From the NCBI RefSeq assembly GCF_017591425.1, contig NW_024467083.1, positions 13,879,001-13,943,000 of the forward strand: 64,000 bases of DNA. Reading direction: 5' to 3'. The notes beneath the pieces were generated by a model. The model saw only the letters and a list, made by a program, of their open reading frames with translations, was not told where the DNA came from and did not search any database. This DNA comes from Ochotona curzoniae. Lineage: Eukaryota; Chordata; Mammalia; Lagomorpha; Ochotonidae. Positions 45,341 to 58,816 of this stretch are shown piece by piece. The position numbers and the translations under genes were made by a program. The first letter of the stretch is position 1. Every line of letters starts with the position of its first letter.

Positions 45341-48300
45341 TACAGAATAAAAAAAGCAGTTATCAACCTGCTGAGGAGTTGAGGGAACAGATAAGGGAAT
45401 AGAAATACTCTTGACCATTTAGATTGATAACCTGATAATGAGGCTGTTGAACTACATTGTGTCTACAGTCTTATAGCTAATATTTCCCAGTTTGTGTTCT
45501 AAAGTTCTGTGATTCCAGAAATTATTCTGTATTCACCTCTGAAGGACAAATTAGAGCTTTGCTTATATTTTAGTTAAAAAAAGCAGCTGCCATATTATAA
45601 GAATTCTGTCTGAACTGTCCGATTACAATGATCCAGCCATTTATAGAAGTCATTTCTTGCTCACTTAAAAGCTCTAATAATGTCCCTGCTCACATCAAAT
45701 TGTTTCAAGTGCATATTCTACCTTTGTGGATACTTCCAACTATCAATACAAATTGAAAGAAATGCACTGAGTAGCATGATGAGACAGTATTCCAGCATTA
45801 TGTGACTATTCACATTTCAACTCTTCCCAAGCACTCTTTACAGCTTATTATGCTTTCAACATCTTGTTTTTTTAAATAACTAGTCTCTATAGAATGTTAA
45901 GACTCTTTTCTCTCCTAATAAATTTATCAAAATACTTGAGGTGTTGTAACTTACGTAGTTGTTGAACTGTTTGAATACATGTCAGTGTTAAAAATAAAAC
46001 TGCTAAATGGTTTCAGTCTTGTCTCATAGGATCATTTTTAAAATCTGCCCTCAAGTTACACAGGCTCCATGTATTCTTGTTCTAAGAAGTCCTTAAATGG
46101 AAACAACTTGATGGCAAGAACCCTCCATGTGGCAAAGAGGAGTATTACGCAGAATAAAATTATTAACCTACTCAGGTATGTTGTGAATCTATTTGAAAAA
46201 TAAATCAGTAAGGCTTGTATACAGAAATGTAGAGACCAAGATATTCTGCATTAAAAGGCTGTTTCAATCAAAGATCGGCTGGGAAAAAAGTTATTTAGGT
46301 AGTGCTCAGTTTTTTCAATTATCTAAAAATATGCTTTTTGAGGTACTCAACTGCAAAATATGCCTCTATGATTTTAAATAGTTTTGTATGAAAAATGTTT
46401 ACTAACCTAGGAGCATTTACAAGAGCCATAATAAGGTATCCCACTGCTGAGAGATTACCCTCTGATCAGAGGCTAAGGAAACCGGTTTCTCTCCTCAATT
46501 AGTGCTCAGCTCTCTCAGTTTCTACATTATCTGCATCAAGCTGGGAAAGGACAGAGACTACAGAATTTATGCATATCATTATGGTTCTATATCTAAGCAT
46601 GATTCAATATCACTACTAACGTACTATTGATTAGCACTCGGTCACCCTCAAGCGTAACTGAAATGAAGACAGGGATAATCAGTATAACCATGTCCCACTA
46701 GAAAAGGAAACATGATTTATAATCAGCGAACAGTCACTGCTACAGCTGGAATTAAAAACTTTAGAGTCTAAAAATTTTAAGGTAAGAAATTTAATTAGAC
46801 CTATTGAACATAAGTTTTTTTCTCTAAAAGAGACCTCAATGATTCTATTTAGTGAACTTTTATCTATTATATTTTGTATAATTTTGTATATCAATTTAAA
46901 TAATGATTTTCTGCTTTGCATAATGGTTGCAAATTTTTGCATACTTCTGTCAGTTCTGGGTCTCATATAATGATGGAGGTTCAATAGATTACAACACAGC
47001 TCAAAATTTTCTATAAGCATTTGCCTCATCAATTTATGCTTCCTGTCTGTATGTATATCTGTGTGTACACACTCATACACACACACAAATATAAATACTG
47101 ATGAAGGACATGTTAAAATCTTCCAAAAATCAGTTTGAATAAAAAATACTTAATAGTTCTTTTTACACCAAATCACAGAAATTAATTAGGTGACAGAAAT
47201 AACTAATAATCATTCATACAGGTGAACATCAAAATGATAAATCATGTGATCTTACAACTTGCAGAAACTGTAACTAGGTAGATAGACTATTTGCATGAAA
47301 TGTGTAAAATTGATAGCACCACATTGCTATAAACTGTAATGGTATTATAATTGTTGGGTGAGGGAAAGAGCTAAGATTAGAGCATAGTACCAAAATCTCA
47401 AGCAAAGTAAGATACAGCAAGGAAAACTGAGAACAATTTCTGGCTGCAAAATTAAGTGTTAATTAGCACAAATCAAGTAAATACAAAATCAAGAAAATAT
47501 TTAATATAACCAAGTTCCCAAACTCATAGAATGAAAAATAAATAAATTCTTAAGCAATGCCTTCATTGCGAAGATAAAAATGAGATTAACCTAACAGTAC
47601 TACAGAGATTAATGAGCAGGAAAAAATAAATTTATGGCAATGTTGTTTCCAGACTGAGTTAGAAATGTGCTTCAGCAAAGATGTATTTCCAAAATACTAA
47701 ATTTTAAACTTTTTAAGTTTCTTCATTGTTTCTTCACAATGATGAACATACAGGATATTGAAAAGAAACACTCGGTGAATTGAACTTTCAAACATCTAGT
47801 TTTGATACCTATATGTTTCTAATTTTATTGAAGGTATCTGGTACTTCTGAAGTTAGATTTCACAGGAAGTTTAGATTCTCCTCTTTCTTGAACTCAGTGA
47901 AACTCTTCAGCAGTGTAAGTCCCTTTGAAGTCAGGTTGATATGCCAATGTTGAATCAAATTTTGTGAACTTCAAAGCTTACTCTGTTGTAGAGGGTATCC
48001 TGGTGAGGCTAGATATTGAAAAAAGAAATGAGAATGCTACCTGACCATTTTAACTAACTTGGTTCCTAACATAGCATATGAAGTTCTGATGTGTGAATAT
48101 TCATCATTTTGATGTGCTTGAGACATTCAGTACTTACATTTTTATTATATTACAGAATTTGAATTTATACTCCTTTATCCTTAAGAAGTCCAACTACTTG
48201 TTATTAAGTTTTGCTTTTTTCATTTAAAGAATTTTTTAGAACACATTATTTTGAATCCTAAAGCATCATAAAGCTTCCAAATATGTGTTTGGAAGAGAAC

Positions 48301-49708
48301 TGCACTCTCAAATTGGAATAATTAAAAAAATTACAAAAAGCAATATGAAGAACATAGCTTATTATATGTGTATAAATGTTCAGCATTCATTAATAGTTAA
48401 TTAAAGTTAGTTTTCTTCCTTTATTTCCTCTGCATGGAACATTGGTATTTATTGGAATAATGCTAATTCAGATTAAGTTGATTTAGTTTACTCCCTTAAA
48501 GTGATAAATACGGTGATGTTTAAAGAGTTCATGAAGAGGGTGCATTATGACATAATTATGCATAGATTTAAGTTTTTATACCTACATAAAGTTATTTTTA
48601 TTTTAATTACATTTTCTACAATTTTTCAAGAAGTGACCTAATCACAGTACTAAACAGCTCCACCAATAAACTGATCGCAAAGACTTAGCTTACACTGCTA
48701 AGGGTGTTGAAACATTTACTGGACATAAATCATCAAATTAAAAGCTAGTTTGTCTTAGATTTACCAGATTTTGCATTGTGCCTTGCAGTGCCTTGACAGT
48801 GCCAGACTGATTTCACAGCCCTGCAGTTTGTGGACTAGACATCCCCCAATCATAAATCATTAGTCGAATTAGCAAGAACCATATGTAGAGATTTATATGG
48901 ATGAAACTAATTTTTTTTTTTTCTGGCAGCTTCAAAGGATTTCTGCAGCTGCAATTTGACAGTAAACAGAAAATCAAGGATGGAGGCAAAAGCAGCAATG
49001 ACAAAGAGAAATGATATTACCACCACAAAGAGCTGTGATGAGGCAGAGAACTGAGTTTCAGGAGGGAAGCAGGGAAAGTGATCATCTGAGACTTCACTCC
49101 AGGGATAGCGCCAGCTGCACGTTGTGGTAGATTGAATGTTGGGTCACAGAAGGCGGGAACATTCACATATGAATTGTATACTTTAAAAAAAAATTGAGTG
49201 AAAGAGTGAAAGTGAAAGAGAGGAAGAATGAAAGTATTGCCATCACAAGAAAAGGAAAGCAATAAAATCAGGATTGTATGTTGCTTGTTATTTTCATGTG
49301 TATTTAATCAATTCTGTTTTGATGAAACTCTCCATACAGTGACACATCTGCCTTTTTGTTGAATAGAGATACAATCTTACTACAGCCATTTCAAAGATAG
49401 ATACATGTATAATTAGTATTAACTTAGATATTCAATAATCACAGATCTCATATTATTTGGGTCATTTTGCAATACTGCATTTCTTGGATAATAGAATATG
49501 AATAAACTTATAACAAGGATTTGAAAGCATCTGTATCTCCAGCTATACCACAAAGAATTTACAGTTTCTGATAGTTCACACTGAATGAAATTTGGTTGGA
49601 AAAATTCAAACAAAATATCCCAGATTCTTATAATAGTCTTGCAATTGGATTTTAATGAAATAGATGGATCTTCAGGGTGAAATAAGATTTGTCAAGAAAA
49701 GTGAATTG
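45341..49708. other. longest repeat-poor stretch, no gene seen
   Basis: About 4.4 kb of unique AT-rich DNA. A 135-codon minus frame at 46679-47086 has no recognisable domain, and one or two frames of this size are expected by chance in six frames of 64 kb of AT-rich DNA. A short ACACACAC run lies near 47080. The part at 48640-49000 is of higher complexity and is a candidate conserved noncoding block. Confidence 0.5.
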
Positions 49709-50032
49709 CTGGACCTTGCGTGATAGCATAGTGTTAAGGTCCTCGCCTTGAATGCGCCGGAATCCCACATGGGCACCTGTTCTAACCCTGGCAGCTCCAC
49801 TTCCCATCCAGCTCCCTGCTTGTGGCCTGGGAAAGCAGTTGAGGATGGTCCAAAGCCTTGGGATGCAGCACCTGTGAGGGAGACCCCGGAAGAGGCTTCA
49901 GACTCCTGGCTTCAGATCAGCTCAGCTCTGGCCTTTGGAGCCACTTGGAGCGTGAATCAGCAGATGGAAAATCTTCGTCTATGTCTCTTCTCCTCTCTGG
50001 ATAACTGAATTTCCAATCAAAATAAATAAACA
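49709..50032 (+). mobile_element. CSINE copy, plus strand
   Basis: GCTGGACCTTGCGTGATAGC, GTCCTCGCCTTGAATGCGCC, CAGCTCCCTGCTTGTGGCC, GGGAAAGCAGTTGAGGATGG and AAAATAAATAAACATTTTG. Several CpGs survive, suggesting it is fairly young. Confidence 0.9.
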
Positions 50033-50254
50033 TTTTGACTCAGAGGAGTCTATCCAACATCACACAGTTATTCCAGACTGGATTCTTTTTTATTTGAGTT
50101 TGAACAGAGAGACATGAAATATGTATTTCTGTGCGAAAACATTTATTCTTACTGCTGATTTCAGCTTCAACCTGATCCATTATCTGTCTTCCAGGGCTAT
50201 ATTATTTCTGATCATTGTCAGGTCTGATTCTTCTAGCTTTATTTAGTTTCACCC
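50033..50254. other. unique sequence
   Basis: No feature recognised. Confidence 0.45.
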
Positions 50255-50410
50255 ATTCATTTGCTTGCTCAATAAACATTGCATCCCTATTATATCTCAG
50301 ACACAGTTGTGACAATTGAGGGATTAATATGGGTTAAGGCATGAAGATTCTTACCTGACACAATGTGTTCTAATGGCTGACAAGTACAACACAAAGTAAA
50401 AACAGATGTA
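50255..50410 (+). repeat. ancient mammalian interspersed repeat-like fragment
   Basis: TTGCTCAATAAACATTGC, ATATCTCAGACACAGTTGTG and ATTCTTACCTGACACAATG resemble the same old repeat type as 21085-21215. Family not named with confidence. Confidence 0.35.
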
Positions 50411-50939
50411 AAATATCAGCAATTGTTGTTATAAAATTAAATTATAAACCTCGGTATCCTTTTGTGATTTTGTCTTTGCCTACCAAAATTAGAGTTGGTT
50501 TCTTTAGCTTGAAATCTAAAAATTCTGCACAACATAAAAGACAGTTGTGCATTTACAGTGATTACGTCAATATCTTATTATTGCAAATGCTATCTAGAAA
50601 GCTGTATAAAAGAAAAATTAAAATGTTAATTTTTTTTTTCAAATTTTATCTTAAATATTACCTTCTCAATGAGGCTTTGCATGAAATCTCTATTTAATAG
50701 TCACCTCTCTACTGACCTACAAGTTGTGGCTCTCTCAGTGTTTTCTTTTTGTCTTTTCCTTTTTTACCCTATTTTTAGCATCTGTTATATCTGCAATATT
50801 TTACCTGTGTCTTAGCTTGCTAATGTGACAGCTTCATGAAAGTAGAAATTATCTTAATTTGATTAATTTCTTTTTCTCAACCATCAGAATAGTTCCTGAC
50901 AAAGTGAAAGTGCTAAATAATTATATAAATCTTCACATT
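50411..50939. other. unique AT-rich sequence
   Basis: Nothing recognised as coding or repetitive. Confidence 0.5.
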
Positions 50940-50952
50940 AAAAAAGGAAATA

Positions 50953-51279
50953 GGGCCCGGCATGATAGAATAGTGGGTAAGGGCCTCGCCTTGCACACGC
51001 CTGGATCCCATATGGTCTCCGGTTCTAATCCTGGTGGCCCCACTTCCCATACAGCTCCCTGCTTGTGGCCTGGGAAAGCAGTCAAGGACTGCACAAAGCA
51101 TTGGGACTCTGCACCCGTGTGGCAGACCTGGAAGAGCTCCTGGCTCCTGGCTTCAGATTGACTTGGCTCTAGCCATTGCAGTCACTTGGGGAGAAAATTA
51201 TCAGACGGAAGTTCTTCCTCTCTGTCTCTAGTCCTCTTCTGTTTATCTGCCTTTCCAATAAAAACAAATACATCTTAGA
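50953..51279 (+). mobile_element. young full-length CSINE with target-site duplication
   Basis: Begins GGGCCCGGCATGATAGAATA, keeps AGTGGGTAAGGGCC and GGTTCTAATCCTGG boxes, and ends CAATAAAAACAAATACATCT. AAAAAAGGAAATA (50940-50952) and AAAAAAGAAAATA (51280-51292) flank it. The right flank is repeated again at once as AAAAAAGAAAATAAC, a small tail-associated duplication. Confidence 0.95.
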
Positions 51280-51292
51280 AAAAAAGAAAATA

Positions 51293-51984
51293 ACATTAAA
51301 AAAAAAGAAAATAACTTTGATATAGGAGAATCATTTCTAACTGTTATATCATATATCATACTTATATATTTAGGAGTAAAAAAATTTCCTTAGTAACAAA
51401 TCTTAATACTCTTATTACAATAAGATTTAATTTGAAATATGTTTCATGCTTTCATAAATATTTGAAGTTAAAAAGAACAATCATCAATAGACCTTATAAT
51501 TCATAACTCTCTAATAGATACATATGGCAGTTTAGAAAATAAAAGTAGAAATGAATGTAAGTAGTGATTTATATATTTAAATCCACTGCTGATAGAGTTT
51601 TGATGCACAGGATATTATAAAGTCTAATTTCATCCCACTTCTTTGTAAGGGTAATGCCTGCCTTAAAACTTTCAAGTGCAATAAAAAAGAAAATGCTCTT
51701 ATAAATTCTACAATAGTTTCTCAGCAAAAAACATTTATATAGACATTCAATTTCATTATATTATTAAAATAAAATAATGTATTATATATTAAGTAATACA
51801 ATATAGATTTGCTATGTTAGAGTTTATTTAGCTAAGATATGATAATTCAGTAAATTAGAATAAAATGTGGACTTTTTATGTATTTAAGGTTAATACTATG
51901 CACTTTGTGTTGTTTCCAGAAAACTAATCATGAGATATGGGCATTTTGATGTTGTAGTTAATTTTCAATCTGAGACGCTCATCC
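51293..51984. other. unique AT-rich sequence
   Basis: Strongly AT-rich, without gene or repeat call. Confidence 0.5.
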
Positions 51985-52255
51985 CTTGTTGCAATGCCTA
52001 GATTGCACCTTGCTTCTATTTCCAGTCTGGTTTTCTGCGTATATTCCCTGGGAAATGGCAGGTGACACCGCAAGTATCTGGATCCCAAAGAGACCTTGAT
52101 AACTTCAAGGCTTCTGGCTTATTCTTGGCCCAGCACTGATGGGTGCACATATTTGGGAGAGAACCAGTAAGTATAGTGTATCTATCTAACCCTTCCCCTG
52201 TCCCTCTCTCTCCCTTTCTCTTCAAGTGAATTAGAAAGAAAATAAACCATTTATA
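51985..52255 (+). mobile_element. old CSINE copy, plus strand
   Basis: CCTTGATAACTTCAAGGCTT, CTTGGCCCAGCACTGATGGG, TGCACATATTTGGGAGAGAA and CCCTCTCTCTCCCTTTCTC preserve the 3' two-thirds order. The promoter half is barely recognisable. Confidence 0.45.
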
Positions 52256-52326
52256 AAAAAAGAGGAATCATGTTTGTCATAAGCTAGACATTTTGCAGAT
52301 GTAGTTGGAAATACAGATTTCATGAA

Positions 52327-52362
52327 GTCAAGAGATCAGAGATAAATGTCAAGAGATCAGAG
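52327..52362 (+). repeat. 21-bp tandem duplication
   Basis: GTCAAGAGATCAGAG occurs at 52327-52341 and again at 52348-52362, separated by ATAAAT, immediately before the L1 fragment. Confidence 0.85.
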
Positions 52363-52369
52363 TAATTAT

Positions 52370-53222
52370 GGAGCTGCAGATCACAGAAGAGGGGAGTTAT
52401 TACTACATTTGTTACTTGGGTTATCTCAAGGTGCCAACAAGCGGTGAAGTATGGCCAAATCAAGCTTACAACAAAACCCTCATGTCCTCAGTGCAGCCAC
52501 AACGGAAATCAATATGGAGAGTTATTAGGGAACTGAAAATTGATCTACTATCTGATCCAGCTAAGCCATTCCTAGGAATGTATTCAGATGAAGTGAAATA
52601 TGCACATGAGTAAGTGACCTGCAACTCTGTATTTATAACACCACAATCTACAATGGGGAAGACATGGATGGAACCAACATGTCCACCAAAATAGCAATGG
52701 ATGAAGAAGCTGTGGTACATGAATACTACACAGCCATTAAAAAGAATGAAATCATACCATTTGCAACAAAATGGCCCTAACTGGACTCTGTTATGTTCAA
52801 TGAAATAAGCCAAGCTCAAAAGGACACATATCATACATTCAGATAGCATTCAGAGAGAGAGAGAGATGAACAAGCATTCATATTTTTTTTTCATAGATGA
52901 ACTGTATAATTTAGACTAGCATATTGTGAAGTAAAGATATGTCACAGTAAAAAATCTCTTCTCCTGGATGAAAAGGAGGAGTATCTGTGAAACATTAAAT
53001 ATGCCTTGATAATGTGATACCAGAACTATCTTTGTCTACATCTACAAATCCATGATGTACTTAGACAAACTTTACTACAGGACTATACTACTGTAATAAT
53101 ATGGTGGTGGGGAGGGTTAGTGCTAGGAGAAAATAGGAAGGAAAAAGAGGAAATCAAACTGGATTCTCTATTTCTAAAAAAAAAATGTGTTATGGAAAAT
53201 AACAATAATAGTTTTTAAAAAG
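52370..53222 (+). mobile_element. L1 LINE 3' end, plus strand
   Basis: Carries the end of ORF2 and 3' UTR of a lagomorph L1: AAATCAATATGGAGAGTTAT, TCTGATCCAGCTAAGCCATT, CATGGATGGAACCAACATGT, GAATACTACACAGCCATTAA, AATGAAATAAGCCAAGCTCA, then a G-rich tract (GGTGGTGGGGAGGGTTAGTG) and an A-run. It is 5'-truncated and not functional. The 81-codon frame at 52368-52613 is inside it. Confidence 0.8.
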
Positions 53223-53889
53223 AGAATTGCTCTTGTAGTTAATTATTCAGAATCAGACCAAAAAACGTAGAACAGGACGTCATACACTGAGGATCTCCTT
53301 AGCCACTATGTCATTCCTTGGCTGTCTCCAAAGAAATGTTAGAAAATAATGTTAGAAAACACAAATGACAAGTCATGGCAAAAATAACCTTTTTAGATTG
53401 GATGTTAAAATGAACCCATTTCTGATCATTGTGACTATTGTAGATTTGTTCATTCTGCATTAGACTGTTTACATTGATCTGAGCAGGTAAGTAGCTGCAG
53501 AGAGAGAGGAGTTCTGGGTCATCTATATTACAGCATGGAGATTTAAGATAGCCACAGCTCCATCCTCATAGGGAGCAGCCTCAGTAGGTGATGTCTCCAT
53601 TAGACAGCTATGAAAGTTCAGCCCAGACCATGTGAAAAATAAATCCATCCTGTATACCCTCTAAACGTCCTTTTCCCTATCTGCACTCCCAAGACACCCT
53701 TTCTGTGCACCAGGCACTCCTCGCTTCTGTGACTCACCAATTCATCATTTTCCACATAAAGGAAACTGGAAATTTCACAATGTTGTGAATACAGAATGAG
53801 GGCCAGAAGTAAATATCCAAATATCCAACGTGACTGCAGGATGTGCACTGTAATCATGTTGATGTTGCTATAATGTCATTATAATAAAT
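53223..53889. other. unique sequence
   Basis: No repeat recognised. A 79-codon minus frame (53618-53857) is unsupported. Confidence 0.5.
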
Positions 53890-54086
53890 TTGATATGGCT
53901 GATAGACCCATTCTCACCGTGCACCAGACACCATGGCATTTGGGAGATCCAGAGGAGGCTCCCATACTCCTGAATTTGGATCGGCTCAGTTCTGGCCGTT
54001 GCTGCCACTTGAAGAGCATCCTTCCTCTTTGTCTCTCCTCTTCTGTATAACTGACTTTCCACTAAAAATAAATAAATCTTAAAACA
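53890..54086 (+). mobile_element. 5'-truncated CSINE, plus strand
   Basis: Only the 3' part is present: CATTTGGGAGATCCAGAGGA, TTTGGATCGGCTCAGTTCTG, TAACTGACTTTCCACTAAAA and AATAAATAAATCTTAAAAC. The promoter half is missing. Confidence 0.75.
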
Positions 54087-54104
54087 GAAGCAAAAACAAA
54101 AATA

Positions 54105-54170
54105 GCTACAGAAAGAGAGAGAGAGAAAGAGCTCTTCCATCTTCTGATTCACCCAACAAGTGACCAGCAT
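54105..54170 (-). mobile_element. CSINE 3' fragment, minus strand
   Basis: GCTACAGAAAGAGAGAGAG, GAGCTCTTCCATCTTCTGAT and TCACCCAACAAGTGACCAGC are the reversed 3' part of an older copy, ended abruptly. Confidence 0.5.
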
Positions 54171-55885
54171 GCCAACTTTGATGGCCTGCCTGCCAGACCA
54201 CTAATCACTGTTTGGGGTGTTTTTGATTGGGCTGTTTTGTTTTTTTTGTTGTTAATTTTTTCTATGTCTCCATAGAGCTAGCTTATTTTATTTTGTGAAT
54301 GTATACTTTTCCTGTGCTTTAAAAAAAGTTGCTTCCCCAACCACCTTTATGCTTTGTTTTGAATTCTTCCATGTAGAGGAAAGAATCTGGAATGAGCCCA
54401 CTGGTCACAGCAACATTAGCATGGAAAATTGCACCCTGAATCATGTTTCATATCCTTTCCCTTTTAGAATCTCCTTGGGTGCAAAGAAAAATTAGGATTC
54501 AGGGCAGAGAAAGAAGCTCACTTTTGTGGAGTGCATTGTAAATGGACCAGGATCTCAGCAATAGCGGCTGCCTGCTGTTTGCATGTTCTGTCTGCTGTCC
54601 TTTATAAAATTGAGATATCCTTCAGTTGTACTGGGAAAAACACCATCTCAGAATAACTGTATTTTGGGTTTCAATCTAATTCCTTTTTCTAAGACTACAC
54701 TGAAGATGACATAAACACATTATTTTATTTCAGAATTATGCAATATAATAATTTAAGGAAATAGTAATAAATAGTTACATTTTGTAATTTAAAAGTAGTA
54801 ATATAATATTTCATTACTTCCACATTGTTTTTATGTGCTTCTATGTTTACAAATTTTATTCATTATCACAATAAATCATAGAAGTTGCATCACATGTTCA
54901 TAATTTATTTTCTTCCAAACTTAAATATTTAATGTAAAACTTCATTTGGATTCCAGAATATTCCCAAATTTACTGTTAATGGAAAAGAAAAAAATTAGTA
55001 ATCAGTAGTAATTGATATCCGATTTAGTTCTGATCACTTCTATGTGACTAAAAAGCATTTTATGCTTTTATTGTTATCCCTTCCCTCATATACATATAAA
55101 ATTTTAACTTCTCATTGAGGGACCTTATTCCTAAATGTGTGGGAATACTTAACTAGAAAGTATATGCTTCAGTGCTATTAAAACAGTAAAAAAAAAAATA
55201 GAAAACAGAATGAATGTATCTCTTTTCACTGTGGTGAAATCTTCTTTATCTTAGAAATTCCTTTTTGTTGCATTTAATGTACTTGTTTCCACCACTTAAA
55301 TATGACAGGCCCCGTGCTCCCCACAGTCAGATGTGCTAGGAAAAGAAGAGACACTAGCAACGAAGGGCTCTATGGCATTTTTCATTTCTCTAATCATTGA
55401 TAATTCATTTGTGACTCTTTAAGGCAGCTTGGAAGAGGCCATTATTCTTTCAAAAGATGTGTTTTCTGATACTAATATCATCTACAGAGTCACCTGTTAG
55501 TATCATTATTCCAATTCCAAGACATAATCTAAAAGACCATTAACTAGGTAAATAATTTCCCTTTCATCATCAAAAAATGTATAAATCAATTGAGCCTTTA
55601 TAGTCTATGCAGCACCCTTTAAAATACAGATGCTAAGCGACTTAAGGTGGAATTGTTTTCCCAGAAACACATCAAAGATTGAAAATATCACAAAATGAAT
55701 ATGTTCTTAATACACTTCCTATTGAGCAATATTATCAAAGTTAAGCAATACAGGTCACTGTAATGCATGAGTTGTTCACATTCATGATCAGTTGGCTGAA
55801 TGAGACCTGGGGCTAGGTGCTGTTGCCCACCATTATATGGGGTACATACACTATGTATCAATCAATAAAATATGAGAATTAAAAT
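54171..55885. other. unique AT-rich sequence
   Basis: About 1.7 kb without recognised repeats or genes. A 66-codon plus frame at 54295-54495 is unsupported. Confidence 0.5.
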
Positions 55886-56208
55886 TTGGGGCCCAGCACG
55901 ATGGTTCAATGTGTTAATGCTCCACCTCTAATCACTTGGATTCCGTATAGGTACTGATTGGTCCTGGCTAGTTCACATTCTATTCAGATCCCTGCTTAAG
56001 GACTGAGAAAGCAGATTAAGATGGCCCGTAGCTTTGGGACCCTGCACCAGCATGAGAGATGCAGAAGAACACTTTGACTCCTGGCTCCTAACTCAAGATC
56101 AGCTCACTTCCAGTCACTGCAGACATTTGGAAGGTTAACAATGGACAGAATCTTTTTCTGTCTTTCCTAATCACCATAAATTGACCTTCCTTATCAAAAT
56201 AAATGAAA
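55886..56208 (+). mobile_element. CSINE copy, plus strand
   Basis: TTGGGGCCCAGCACGATGG, TCACTTGGATTCCGTATAGG, TCTATTCAGATCCCTGCTTA, GCCCGTAGCTTTGGGACCC and ATCAAAATAAATGAAAATTT. Moderately diverged, full length. Confidence 0.8.
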
Positions 56209-56807
56209 ATTTAATGTGCAGTGTAACAAAAAAGGGCAAGAAAAAGAAGAGATAGAATAAGCAAGACAGGTTTATCCAGAAACATGAGAGGTGGCTATTA
56301 CAAGTGTGTACAAAGTGGCAGAAAGAAAGAACTTGATTACAGATGAAGTTTATATGGGATAAGGCAGTTGAGGGCAATGGGGGAGGGAGCTTTGAGCATA
56401 AAAGAGCTGGCATAACAGCTTTTCTTTCTGGGAATAATGACTAGGGGGGATTGAGTTGGGTTAGAGGGAAAATTGGGGGGTGCAGTTTAGGTTGTTTGAA
56501 AATAGCAGGAGAATATCCTAAGGTGGGGGTAGGAGGTGATATCTGTTCCTCAGTTACTTGGACTAGAGAAGAAACAAATCCAAGGATTTTGTCCTTGCTA
56601 CATCATATTATTTGTATTGAATGTATATGGGTTTTGTACCATTGGAAAATTGAAAAACTATGAAGCTAATCAATGTTAAGTTAGGTCTAAATAAGGCAAA
56701 TACATGTTATATTCTATGCCATGTGTTTTATGTTTTATGCTTGGTTAAATTATTTTCTAATCTAATTTTTTAAGAACAATGCTAAACATTTTTTAGAAGA
56801 ACTATTT
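56209..56807. other. unique sequence with G-rich stretch
   Basis: G-rich run near 56370-56390 and 56440-56540 (GGGGGAGGGAG and AAATTGGGGGGTG-type). No gene recognised. Confidence 0.5.
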
Positions 56808-57142
56808 GTTTATTTAAAATAGCAAAAGAAAGGTGATGGGAGAGAGAGGGAGAGATACAGAAAGAGAGAATAAAAGAGAGATAAAGAAAGAGAGAGCTCT
56901 TCCATGCTCTGGTTCACTTTGCTGGTAGCCACAGTGGCAAGAGCTGGGTCAGGCCTGAACCAACAGCAGGGATATTCTTACATGTCTCTCATGAAGGGGC
57001 CCAGGTAACTTGGTCATCTTCTGCCTTTCCCGGCACATTAACAGGTAATTAGATTGGAAGTGGGGCAGCTGGAATATGAACTAGGTCCTATATTGTATAC
57101 TGGCATTGCAAATGCTCGCTTAAAATTCATGCTGGGTCCTGA
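56808..57142 (-). mobile_element. older CSINE copy, minus strand
   Basis: GA-rich 3' segment, GAGAGCTCTTCCATGCTCTG, GAAGTGGGGCAGCTGGAATA, TGAACTAGGTCCTATATTG and 5' end near CATGCTGGGTCCTG. GA expansion lengthens it. Confidence 0.7.
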
Positions 57143-57677
57143 ACATTTTTATTCCTAGGCATTCAAACAGAATTCCTGGAAAAAAAATTTTTTATTACAT
57201 CATGTCAATCAGGTGAAAAACAAAATCTTTATTTAACTCATTAGGCTCAGGAAAGAGGTTTCTTTTATTGTTGTGGTAGTACAATAAGTTTCCAGATTTT
57301 AATCTGTTACCAAATAATGCGTAATTCCACATATTCATTGATGTAATATTTTGCCATGCATTTTTCTAAATGCTGTGGGTAGTGGTAAGGAAAAACAAAC
57401 AAGCAAACACAAAAACAAACAAACAAAAACCCTGTAAATTGAACAAAAAAGTTTCTGCTTTATTGGTGGCCTCTTTTGAAATGGTAAGTAACAGAGAACT
57501 TGTCTGACATTTCAGTGACATTTTGATTGATGTTATGGATAAAAGAAGTTACATTAAAAACGTGGGAACAAATACCTCACAGAGAAAGCAGCATATGGTA
57601 CCTTCCTCAGGATTTTCTGAGTAAATTTAAAAGAAAAAATGAAAATGGAGTTACTTTTTGCCTTTGGAAATGAAAGT
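57143..57677. other. unique sequence with (AAAC)n run
   Basis: Contains an (AAAC/AAACAAAC)n run at about 57393-57428. No gene recognised. Confidence 0.5.
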
Positions 57678-57993
57678 GATTGATTTTTAGTGGAAAGTCA
57701 GATACACAGAAAGGAGGGGAGACAGAGAGAAAGATCTTCCATCCGATGATTCACTCCCCAAGCAGCTGCAATGGCTGGAGCTGAGCCAATCTGAAGCCAG
57801 GAGCCAGGAACTTCTTCTGGGTCTCCCACACGGGTACAGGGTCCTAAGGATTTGGGCTGTCCTCAACTGCGTTCCCAGGCCACAAGCAGGGATCTGGATG
57901 GTAAGTGGAGCTGCTAGGATTAGAACCACTGCCCACATGGGATCCTGGGCGTGCAAGGCGAGGACTTTATCACTATACTATCTCACTGGGCCC
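57678..57993 (-). mobile_element. CSINE copy, minus strand, abutting L1
   Basis: GATTTTTAGTGGAAAGTCAG, GATCTTCCATCCGATGATTC, GCCACAAGCAGGGATCTGGA, GGGATCCTGGGCGTGCAAGG and 5' end CTCACTGGGCCC. L1 sequence begins directly after it, yet no L1 is seen on its other side, so either the SINE landed at the L1 edge or a deletion followed. Confidence 0.9.
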
Positions 57994-58816
57994 TGTAATT
58001 TTCATTATACAGGTCTTCCACATCTTTGGTTAGGTTAATTCCAAGGGTATTTGAGATTCCTCTCCACTGTATTTAAAATTTCTTTCTTAGCCAAGGAGTT
58101 ATTTGTTTATATTACTGCCATCTGTTTATGTTCATTAATTTTGTATCATGCTGCCCTACTGAATTCTCTGATTATTTCCAGTAGTCTCTTGGCTGAGTCT
58201 TTTCGTTCTCCCAAGTAGAGAATCATGTCATCTGCAAACAGGGATCATTTTAATTTCTCAGTTCTGATTTTAATTCATTTAACTTGCTTTTTTTCCCTAA
58301 AAGTTCTGGCAAGGAATCCCAATACTACATTGAATATTAGTAGTGACAGTGGGCATCCTTGTCTAGTTCCCATTCTTAGCAGAAAAGCTTTCAGTATTTC
58401 TCCATTTAGTATTATGCTGGTGTTGCAATTTTCATATACTGCTTTGATTGTGTTATAGAATGTTACTTCTATTCTTCTTTGGCTTAAGGTTTTTGTCACA
58501 ATGTGTTGTTGGATTCTATCAAATGTCTTCTTTGCATCTATTGAGATGATCATATTATTTTCCAATTTGTTGATGTGATGAATCAGATTTATTGATTTGC
58601 AAATGATAAACCATCCCTGCATTCAAGGGATGAGTCCTAACTGGTCTGGGTGAATGATCTGCCTGATGTACTGTTGTATCCTGTTGGCTAGTATTTTGCA
58701 TAGAATCTTTGCATCTGCGCTCATCAGGGATATTGGTCTGCTGTTCTCATTTTCTGTAGTGTCTCTATCTGGCTTTTGTATTAAAGTGATATTAACTTCA
58801 TAGAAAGAGTTTGGAA

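Noticed and set aside
46679..47086. 135-codon minus-strand open frame
   Set aside because: No known domain, no splice context, starts in an ACAC microsatellite. One or two frames this long are expected by chance in 64 kb of AT-rich sequence.
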